This document shows positions 1 to 6,465 of a DNA stretch of 46,129 nucleotides, in pieces. A model generated the notes under the pieces. That model was not told the DNA's origin and ran no database searches. It was given only the letters and a program-made list of their open reading frames with translations. The stretch's first letter is position 1. Each line of letters starts with the position of its first letter. Position numbers and translations under genes: made by a program. Origin of the DNA: Byssovorax sp. (GTDB lineage: Bacteria; Myxococcota_A; Polyangia; Polyangiales; Polyangiaceae). The stretch spans positions 1-46,129 of the forward strand of contig JANYGI010000019.1 in the NCBI GenBank assembly GCA_025362495.1, read 5' to 3'.

Positions 1-2
1 TG

Positions 3-191
3 GGGCGATCGATAGGGCCGCTGAAGCTGTTCGAGGATCCCCTCCCGGGCGCGGGGATCGTGGCGATCGTCGCCAAGGACACCACGGTGCAGATCGTCCG
101 CGAGGTCGGCGACTGGGCCTTCATCAAGTACCGCGGCTCCGGCGAGCCGATCACCGGCTGGGTCCAGAAGAGCGAGATCTCGGTCCGATGA
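3..191 (+). CDS. SH3-like domain protein, C-terminal fragment
   Basis: The window opens inside a gene whose last 62 codons are visible. The fragment reads as a bacterial SH3 (SH3b) fold: an alternating beta pattern with a GDWAFIKY core, followed by GEPITGWVQKSEI, the typical end of an SH3b domain where a Trp-Val strand closes the barrel. Such domains usually bind peptidoglycan or proteins in envelope proteins. The stop codon TGA overlaps the ATG of the next gene (ATGA), so the two are probably translationally coupled. The N-terminus, any signal peptide and the full domain layout lie outside the window, so the protein as a whole cannot be named. Confidence 0.7.
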   Translation, partial: GRSIGPLKLFEDPLPGAGIVAIVAKDTTVQIVREVGDWAFIKYRGSGEPITGWVQKSEISVR

Positions 192-1450
192 GCGTCGGCC
201 TTTCGAATCGGCGCGGCTACCGCGGCCGCGTCCTCACGCCCGTCGGCAGCGCGGGCGAGCTGCGCTTCTTCGCGGACGGGCTGCTCGTCGTGGAGCACGG
301 TCGCCTCGTCTCCGTCGGCCCGTACGCGGCCGACGCGGCGTGCGGCGCGATCCTCGATCTGCGCCCCGCGGTGCTGCTGCCGGGCTTCGTCGATACCCAC
401 CTGCATTTCCCGCAGACGCGGGTGATCGGGAGCGCCAGCGGCCCGCTGCTCGAGTGGCTCGAACAGACGGTGTTCCCCGAGGAAGCGCGCTTTCGCGACG
501 AGGCGTACGCGCGCCCCGTCGCCGCCGAGCTCGTCGCGCGCCTGCTCGCCGCGGGGACGACGACGAGCGCGATCTTCTCGAGCTCGAGCGAGCTCGCGAC
601 CAGCGTGCTGTTCGAGGCGCTCGATCGCTCCGGGCTGCGCGCGATCGCCGGCCTCACGCTCATGGATCAGGCCTGCCCCGACGGCGTGCGCGTCCCCGCG
701 GACGAGGCGCTCGCGGCGTGCGCGCGGCTCGTCGAGCGCTGGCACGGGCACGACGGCGGGCGCCTCGGCTTCGCGGTGACGCCGCGCTTCGCGCTGAGCT
801 GCTCGCGCGCGCTGATGGAGGGCGCGGCCCGCCTCGCCAGCGATCACGAGCTCTTGATCCAGACCCACATCGCGGAGAACGCGGCCGAGGGCGAGGCCGT
901 GCGGGCGCTCCATCCGTGGGGCGGCGACTACCTGGGGATCTACGAGAAAACAGGGCTGATCGGGCCACGCACGGTGCTCGCGCATGCCATCCATCTCTCG
1001 GCGAGCGAGTGGGATCGCGTCGCGTCGCTCGGCGCGTCGATCGCCCACTGCCCCGACTCGAACTTCTTCCTCGGCAGCGGGCGGATGCGGCTCGCCGAGG
1101 CCTGGTCGCGGGGCGTGCGCGTCGGCCTCGGCAGCGACGTGGCCGCGGGGCGGAGCTTCGATCTGCGCCGCGCGATGGCCCACGGCTACGACAACGCGCT
1201 GGCGATCGGCGCCGCTGTCACGCCCGCGCAGCTGCTCACGCTGGCGACGCTCGGCGGGGCGACGGCGCTCGGCCTCGGCGCCGAGACCGGCAGCCTCGAG
1301 GCGGGAAAAGCAGCGGATTTCATCGCGGTGAGCCTGCCCGAGTATGCGACGACCGAGGGCGCGATCCTGGGGCAGATCGCCTTCGGCGACAGCGGCCGCG
1401 TCGAGCGCGCGTTCGTGCGCGGCGAGCGCGTGTTCGCCGCGCTGCCGTAG
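188..1450 (+). CDS. guaD: Guanine deaminase
   Basis: Hydrolyses guanine to xanthine and ammonia in cytoplasmic purine salvage and catabolism. The 420-residue length is normal for this amidohydrolase-superfamily enzyme. Visible metal and catalytic motifs: GFVDTHLHFPQ with His71 and His73, QTHIAEN with His227, LAHAIH with His266, the HCPDSNFFLGSG segment and GLGSDV with Asp317. PGFVDTHLHFPQ and the HCPDSNFFL block are typical of guanine deaminase rather than of cytosine or chlorohydrolase relatives. The ATG overlaps the upstream SH3-protein stop by 4 bases, which fixes the start and suggests coupling. No other purine genes are near, so it may act alone. Confidence in the family is very high. 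Confidence 0.96.
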   Translation: MSVGLSNRRGYRGRVLTPVGSAGELRFFADGLLVVEHGRLVSVGPYAADAACGAILDLRPAVLLPGFVDTHLHFPQTRVIGSASGPLLEWLEQTVFPEEARFRDEAYARPVAAELVARLLAAGTTTSAIFSSSSELATSVLFEALDRSGLRAIAGLTLMDQACPDGVRVPADEALAACARLVERWHGHDGGRLGFAVTPRFALSCSRALMEGAARLASDHELLIQTHIAENAAEGEAVRALHPWGGDYLGIYEKTGLIGPRTVLAHAIHLSASEWDRVASLGASIAHCPDSNFFLGSGRMRLAEAWSRGVRVGLGSDVAAGRSFDLRRAMAHGYDNALAIGAAVTPAQLLTLATLGGATALGLGAETGSLEAGKAADFIAVSLPEYATTEGAILGQIAFGDSGRVERAFVRGERVFAALP

Positions 1451-1486
1451 CCGCGCGGCGATGGCGATCGCGATCATGATCGCGGC

Positions 1487-2353
1487 TCAGGTGTCGTCGA
1501 CCATCGCCTGGCTGACGTGCTCGAACGACTCGCCGGCCATCTCGACGCCGCGCAGCGCCGCGTCGTCGAGGCTGGCCTCGGCGGCCTTTGCGGTGCTCAC
1601 GGCCGCGTAGGCGCGCGTCAGCACGGCGACGTGATCGGCGATGCGCGCGTCGAGGCGCTCGACCACCGCGAGGGCGGGGGAGCGGAGCGCCGCCTCGCCG
1701 ACGCCGGAGGGAGGCGGCGCGGGGCGTGAGCGCGCGAGCCGCGTGCGCGCGTCGGCGAGCTTGAGCAGCGAGATCCAGGTCTGCCGCACCGGCGCCGTCA
1801 TCGGTCGATCGAGGAGATCCTCATCGACGGTGCGGCGCAGCTCGGCGCCGGTCGCGAGCGACGCCGCGACTGGCCCGGTGAGATCGCTCGCGGCCGCTTC
1901 GAGCGCGTGCGCTACCGGATCGTCGGCGTCGATCAGGAGCGGCAGCGCGACGAGCACGGCGGCGACGATCACCGCCACCGCGCGCAGCGCCGGGATCGCG
2001 CCGACGAAGCTCTGCGCGAGCGATGCGGCGACGGCGCCGACGACGATGGCGCCCAGCAGATGGAGTCCCCGCGGGCCCTTCGATCGAACGCGGCTGGTGC
2101 GCTCGGCGAAGCAGAGCCCGATCATCACGGCGCCGCCGACGGCCGGCGAGTGCGGGGCGATCACGCCGAAGGCGAAGGCGCCGAGCGCGCCCGCGGTGAT
2201 CCCGAGCGCGCTCGTCGTCCCCGACGCCGCGAGCGCGAACAGCACCGCGAGGCTCACGAGGAGCAGCGCGCCCGGGACGACGTCGAGCCGGGGCGTGAGC
2301 GGCGCGAGCCCGAAGAGCAACGCGGCCGCGACGAGAAGGAGGATCCTGCGCAT
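1487..2353 (-). CDS. Integral membrane protein of unknown function
   Basis: A 288-residue protein not assigned to a named family. The first half is very hydrophobic, with about six predicted membrane helices (roughly residues 3-20, 25-45, 50-65, 68-85, 100-120 and 123-142). The second half is soluble and helical, rich in Ala, Leu, Asp and Arg, and probably cytoplasmic. The ATG start is preferred because the frame is open further upstream only by running through the VWA gene, and because GAGG lies just upstream of the ATG inside the end of that gene. The VWA stop is 7 bases before this start, so the two are almost certainly one operon with coupled translation. Function may therefore relate to the VWA protein. 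Confidence 0.75.
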   Translation of the reverse strand: MRRILLLVAAALLFGLAPLTPRLDVVPGALLLVSLAVLFALAASGTTSALGITAGALGAFAFGVIAPHSPAVGGAVMIGLCFAERTSRVRSKGPRGLHLLGAIVVGAVAASLAQSFVGAIPALRAVAVIVAAVLVALPLLIDADDPVAHALEAAASDLTGPVAASLATGAELRRTVDEDLLDRPMTAPVRQTWISLLKLADARTRLARSRPAPPPSGVGEAALRSPALAVVERLDARIADHVAVLTRAYAAVSTAKAAEASLDDAALRGVEMAGESFEHVSQAMVDDT

Positions 2354-2360
2354 GACGACC

Positions 2361-3812
2361 TCAGAAAGCGGCCTGGCGGCCCATGTTCGACGTGTTCTTC
2401 TCGACGGCCTGCTTCGCCGCGATGCTGCCCGCGGCGCTGCGAGGAGCGGCCGCCGCGAAGGAGCGCTTCGTGTCGTCGTAGGAACGCGCCTGCGCTTGCA
2501 AAGCAGTCGCGGCGGCGGGGGGCGCGGCGGCCTCGGCGGCGCGGAGATCGACGAGGTTCTGATCGATGAGCCCCTGCGCGCGCTGCACGTCACCCTCGGC
2601 GTAGGCCTCGCTGGCCTCGATCTGTCGCAGCGATGCGGTCGCGCTCATCGCCCGCGCGAGCACCGCGCCGTCGCGTCCCTGGGCGACCACGTTCTCGTCG
2701 GACGAGCCGCGGATCGCGAGGTCGCTGAAGCGCGCGTCGGCCCCGTCGCCGCCGACGTTGTTCCAGCTCACGCGCCCCTCGAAGGCGCGGGCGTCGCCCG
2801 CCTCGACGCTGGCCGCGAGCTCGAGCACCACGCGGCGCTCGTCGCCGGCGAAGAGCGATCCCAGCGCGAGCTCGATCTCGCTGCCGTCGAGGCTCTTCGC
2901 CTCGGCGCCGACCGCGCGCACGAGGCGCACGCCCGCGGGGAGCTTGATCCGCGCGGTGGCGCGCTCGATCGTCGTCGACGCCGTCTCCTCGAGCTCGCGG
3001 TGGAGGAAGCTCGTCAGCGCCTCCGCGTCGTTGACGAAGGCGAAGTTGCCGCGGCCCGAGCGCGCGACGCCGGCCATGTAGCTCGCGTCGAAATCGAGGC
3101 CGATGCCCATCGACGAGATGGTCACGCCGCGGCCCACGCTCTCCTTCGCGATCGCCTCGGACGCGGCGCGGGTGCTGTCGAGCCCGTCGCTCGCCAGCAC
3201 CACGCGGAGCACGCGCCCCTTGCCGGCGTCGGCGAGCGCGCGCAGGCCCTCTTTGAGCGCGGGCGCGATGTTCGTCCCGCCCGCGGCGACGAGGCCCTGG
3301 ACCTTTGAAATGAGCTGATTTCGCACCGAGCCGGCGCGCGCGAGCGGCTGCACCAGCTCGCTGTCGGTGGAGTAGCGGACGAAGGCGATCTCGTCGTCGT
3401 CGCGGAGATCGCGGATGAGCCGCACCACGGCCTGCTTGGCCTGGGCGATCTTCTCGCCGTCCATCGAGCCCGACGTATCGAGGACGACGGCGATCGAGAG
3501 CGGCGCGCGCTCCCGGGCGTGGGCCACTGCGTCGGCGGTGAGATCGAGCTCGGCGAAGAAGCGTCGCTCGCTGCCGGCGAGGAGGTGCGTGTGGCTGAGC
3601 GCGAACGTGCCGTGCGCGCCCTGCGCCGCGAATTTCGTGGAGTTGTCTCCGGTGGCGACGGCGCCGCCGGTGGCGACGGTGATGGGCCGGAGCAGCGGGG
3701 CGGCGCTCGCCGGCGTGCGCGCGAGGATGAGGCCGCCGGCGGCGAGGATGACGGTGCTGGCCGCGAGGCCGCGGCGGATGCGGGGCATGCGCAACCACGT
3801 TCGAATCGACAT
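2361..3812 (-). CDS. VWA domain-containing exported protein
   Basis: A 483-residue protein with a basic N-terminus and a membrane helix or signal segment at about residues 15-38 (ending in TPASAAP, a possible signal peptidase I site). A von Willebrand factor A domain follows at about residues 105-275. The MIDAS metal site is present: DTSGS at 112-116, the GGTN threonine and ASDGLDS. The domain is preceded by a beta-rich region of the kind seen in YfbK/inter-alpha-trypsin-inhibitor-like proteins, and followed by beta sandwich and helical segments. Such proteins bind ligands or partners through Mg2+. A strong ribosome site, GGAGGA, lies 6 bases before the ATG and fixes the start. It is first in a two-gene operon with the membrane protein downstream. 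Confidence 0.9.
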   Translation of the reverse strand: MSIRTWLRMPRIRRGLAASTVILAAGGLILARTPASAAPLLRPITVATGGAVATGDNSTKFAAQGAHGTFALSHTHLLAGSERRFFAELDLTADAVAHARERAPLSIAVVLDTSGSMDGEKIAQAKQAVVRLIRDLRDDDEIAFVRYSTDSELVQPLARAGSVRNQLISKVQGLVAAGGTNIAPALKEGLRALADAGKGRVLRVVLASDGLDSTRAASEAIAKESVGRGVTISSMGIGLDFDASYMAGVARSGRGNFAFVNDAEALTSFLHRELEETASTTIERATARIKLPAGVRLVRAVGAEAKSLDGSEIELALGSLFAGDERRVVLELAASVEAGDARAFEGRVSWNNVGGDGADARFSDLAIRGSSDENVVAQGRDGAVLARAMSATASLRQIEASEAYAEGDVQRAQGLIDQNLVDLRAAEAAAPPAAATALQAQARSYDDTKRSFAAAAPRSAAGSIAAKQAVEKNTSNMGRQAAF

Positions 3813-3926
3813 GGAGTCCTCCGGAATGGGGGCGGACGGCGTGCCGGCGCCCTCGTTTTCGTCGGGGCGCGGCGGCTCTCTCCGCGGGTGGGGCCTACGT
3901 ACGCGCGGCGATTCGAAAGGATCTCG

Positions 3927-4115
3927 ATGGCCGCGCGGTCGCGCGACGAACGCGTCGCCTCCGCGGTCGCCTCGGGCAAACTCCCCGTCGATGCCTTCCT
4001 CATCGCGGTGCTTCTGCTGGCGACGCTGGTGAGCGCCGGCGGCGTGCCCCAGGTGAAGGACATCCCCGCGCCGCGCCGCGCCGCGACTTCCACGACGACG
4101 GCACCGACGACGTGA
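3927..4115 (+). CDS. Small membrane protein, possibly frameshifted
   Basis: A 62-residue reading frame with a good AAAGGA ribosome site 4-9 bases before ATG and strongly G/C-ending codons. It has one membrane helix (about residues 20-40, LPVDAFLIAVLLLATLV) and a short basic/Thr-rich tail. An overlapping frame ending at the TAG at 4148-4150 also has ideal codon use and would give an acidic, more natural-looking tail (HDDGTDDVNDPDPLDQTKK). The two frames could be joined by a 1-base change in the CCGCG repeat at 4066-4085. So the true gene may be 3927-4150 with a frameshift (biological or sequencing). No family is recognised. Confidence 0.45.
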   Translation: MAARSRDERVASAVASGKLPVDAFLIAVLLLATLVSAGGVPQVKDIPAPRRAATSTTTAPTT

Positions 4116-4420
4116 ACGATCCGGATCCGCTCGATCAGACGAAGAAGTAGCTCGCCGGGGCTCACTTCGATAAGCACCGGGGCCTCACCCAAGCCCCGGC
4201 GGCGTGCTCGGTCGAAGCCCACTGGCCCGGCAAAGGCCCGGGAATTTGCGGGCCCCGAAACCGGATGCCGTCCGAGTTTTGCCGCACAAATCTTGCCGGA
4301 GGAAAATCCGGGAGCGCGGTCGAACGTCAGGAAGGGCGCGCGGAAAGGCGAGTTCGGAGTAAACTGTCCGGGCCCACTCGCAGGCGCCCCGCCGCGCCCG
4401 ACCCAGCGAGCCAACACCCC
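4116..4420. other. Intergenic region with GC-rich hairpins
   Basis: About 300 bases between the small membrane ORF and the zinc-ribbon gene. It starts with the possible acidic tail of the small ORF up to 4150. Two inverted repeats follow: CCGGGGC (4177-4183) with GCCCCGG (4193-4199), and GGCCCG (4235-4240) with CGGGCC (4249-4254). Neither has a U-tract, so they are weak terminator candidates. The last 150 bases should hold the promoter of the zinc-ribbon gene, but no clear -35/-10 pair was found. The zinc-ribbon frame is open upstream to 4265, but that part encodes an unlikely Arg/Pro-rich sequence and is not taken as coding. Confidence 0.4.
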
Positions 4421-5743
4421 ATGAAGATCACCTGCCAGACCTGTCAATCGAAGTACACCGTCTCTGACGAGAAGGTCCAAGGGAAGACCGTCAAGATCAA
4501 GTGCCGCAAGTGCGGCGCGACGATCCTGGTCAACAGCAGCGGGGCGACGACGAGCGCCGCGGGGGCTGTCGACGCGGTCTCGATCTCGACCAGCGCGGGC
4601 GAGCTCGGCGTCTCGTTCCTCGTGAACGTGGCCGAGGGCGATCAGCGCACGATGTCGCTCGTCGAGGTCGTCGATGCGTACAACGCGTCGGTGGTCACGG
4701 CCGACACGTACGTCTGGTCGGATGGCATGGGCGACTGGCAACCGCTCGGGCAAGTCGAGAGCATCGTGGCGGCGCTCAACGGCGGCGCTGCAGCGGCGCC
4801 CACCGCGACGCCGGAGCCCGCGGCTTACGCGGCGCCCGCGCCCGCGCCGTACTCGGCGCCCTACGCGGCCGCAGCGGCAGCGCCTCCGCCGGCCGCCGAG
4901 CCTGCGCCTCGCGCGGCCGTTCGTCGCGACTCGGGTCGTCGCGGGCCGGATCTCTTCGGCGGCGGCATGGGCGCGGAAGAGGTCGCGACGAGCGCGCCGG
5001 CGTTCAACGGCCGCGCGCCCTCGCCGATGGCGGCCACGGGCGGTCGCGAAGAGAACTCGATGCTGTTCTCGCTCAGCGCGCTGACGGCGAAGGCGGCCCC
5101 CTCCTCGCCGACGTCGTCGGCCTCGTCGAAGACGAGCGCGAGCCGCGACGACTCGGGCCTCATCGATCTGCGCGCCCTCGCCGAGAGCGCCGGCGCGAGC
5201 GGGCCGACGAACCTGGTGCCCGATCACGCAGGGTTGTTTCCGCTCGGAGCGCCGCAGGTCGCCGCGCCGATCGCCACCGCGCCGATCGCCATGCCGAGCG
5301 TCGCGCCGCCGGCCGCGAGCAAGGCGCCGATCTTCATCGGAATCGGCATCGCGGTCGCCGCGCTGGCGATCGTCGGGGCCTTCTTCGCGATGAAGGGCGG
5401 CGACAAGCCGCAGCCCGTCGCGCTCGAGAACACCGCGCAGACGGCGGCCTCCGCGGCTCCTCCGGTCGTCGCTCCGCCGCCGACCGAGACCGCCGTCGCG
5501 AGCGCCGCGCCTCCGCCCTCGGCCAGCGCCGCGGTCGCGTCCGCGGGCTCCAAGTCGACCAAGGGCAGCACCGGTGGCAAGGCGACCACGGGCGCTGCGG
5601 CGACCGGGGCGAAGACCGGCGGCGGCGCTGCGGGTGCGGCGGCGGCGCCCACGCCTCCGGCGGTGCCGGCGGGGCCGAAGAAGGGCAACTGTGGCTGTGC
5701 CGCGGGCGATCTTCTCTGCGCCATGAAGTGCTCGGCGAAGTAG
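4421..5743 (+). CDS. Zinc-ribbon and GYF-domain membrane protein
   Basis: A 440-residue protein of a layout common in myxobacteria. Residues 1-35 are an MJ0042-type zinc ribbon with Cys5, Cys8, Cys28 and Cys31 as two CxxC pairs. Residues about 62-112 resemble a GYF_2 domain (VSFLVNVAEGDQ, then YVWSDGMGDWQPLG), a peptide-binding fold. A long Ala/Pro-rich linker follows, one membrane helix at about 303-324, then an Ala/Thr/Gly-rich tail ending in a cysteine cluster (NCGCAAGDLLCAMKC). The predicted layout puts the zinc ribbon and GYF domain in the cytoplasm and the cysteine knob outside. Proteins of this type (for example AgmX of Myxococcus) are linked to motility or envelope complexes. ATG 4421 is chosen because the zinc ribbon begins there. 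Confidence 0.88.
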   Translation: MKITCQTCQSKYTVSDEKVQGKTVKIKCRKCGATILVNSSGATTSAAGAVDAVSISTSAGELGVSFLVNVAEGDQRTMSLVEVVDAYNASVVTADTYVWSDGMGDWQPLGQVESIVAALNGGAAAAPTATPEPAAYAAPAPAPYSAPYAAAAAAPPPAAEPAPRAAVRRDSGRRGPDLFGGGMGAEEVATSAPAFNGRAPSPMAATGGREENSMLFSLSALTAKAAPSSPTSSASSKTSASRDDSGLIDLRALAESAGASGPTNLVPDHAGLFPLGAPQVAAPIATAPIAMPSVAPPAASKAPIFIGIGIAVAALAIVGAFFAMKGGDKPQPVALENTAQTAASAAPPVVAPPPTETAVASAAPPPSASAAVASAGSKSTKGSTGGKATTGAAATGAKTGGGAAGAAAAPTPPAVPAGPKKGNCGCAAGDLLCAMKCSAK

Positions 5744-6297
5744 CGACACTGCCCCTCGCGATCCTGCTCTCCCTGGCGCTCGTCGCGTCGGGGATGAGCT
5801 GCGGAACGGCTCCAGGAGTCACCTCGCCGGGGGCCTCCGCCGCCTCGGATCTCCTCGTCATTCCCGTCGATGACAGCGCCCCGAGCCTCGCCTCGGTCGC
5901 GAGCGCGAGCGCGCCGTCGAGCTCGCCGCGCTCGCCGCCGCGCACCACGGCGATCGCATGGCTGACGTCGGAGCGTGACGCGCGCGATCGAGCGCGGCAG
6001 CAGAACGTCCCGCTCCTCGTGTACGTGCGCGCCTCGTGGGCGGCGCCCTGCATCGCGATGGAGCGCGACGCCTGGATCGATCCCCGCGTCGTCGCGGCGG
6101 CGCGCCGCTTCGTCCCGCTCCAGCTCGACGTGACCGACGCCGACGAGAACGCCGAGCTCTATGCGCAGCGCTACGGCGTCGATCGCCTGCCCGAGATCCT
6201 CGTCGTCGATCCGGCGGGGCGCACGCTCGCGACCAGCGGGGCCCGGACCTCGGCCGACTCGCTCGCCGCGTTCCTGCGCGACGTCGGCGGCGAGTGA
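5728..6297 (+). CDS. Thioredoxin-fold lipoprotein lacking the CxxC motif
   Basis: A GTG start overlapping the previous stop by 16 bases is proposed, giving 189 residues; a start this far upstream is needed to include the signal peptide (LPLAILLSLALVASGMSC). The lipobox with Cys25 is imperfect (GMSC). After a Ser/Ala-rich linker comes a thioredoxin-like domain (about residues 75-185): VPLLVYVRASWAAPC, a later DRLPEIL with the cis-proline, and DPAGR. The usual WCxxC is WAAPC here, so only Cys108 remains. The fold resembles thioredoxin_7/DsbD-gamma-like periplasmic proteins. Loss of the first cysteine rules out ordinary dithiol oxidoreductase chemistry; it may be a chaperone or a monothiol isomerase. 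Overlap with the zinc-ribbon/GYF gene, whose tail is Cys-rich, suggests a shared operon. Confidence 0.8.
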   Translation: MLGEVATLPLAILLSLALVASGMSCGTAPGVTSPGASAASDLLVIPVDDSAPSLASVASASAPSSSPRSPPRTTAIAWLTSERDARDRARQQNVPLLVYVRASWAAPCIAMERDAWIDPRVVAAARRFVPLQLDVTDADENAELYAQRYGVDRLPEILVVDPAGRTLATSGARTSADSLAAFLRDVGGE

Positions 6298-6465
6298 GCG
6301 GAGAGCTTCTCGCGCCATCGATCGTCGCGGAGCGCCCCGAACGCGCGAGGATCCGACTCGCGGCCGGCGGCCGGCTCGCCCGGGGTGCTCTCGATCCTGA
6401 TCACCCGCGAAGGGCGAAATCGACGTGGAGCCTCGAACGGCGCGCCCCTATGCTGCGCGTCACGC

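Noticed and set aside
188-1450. GuaD as part of a purine cluster
   Set aside because: No other purine genes are in the window; the upstream partner is an SH3-domain protein.
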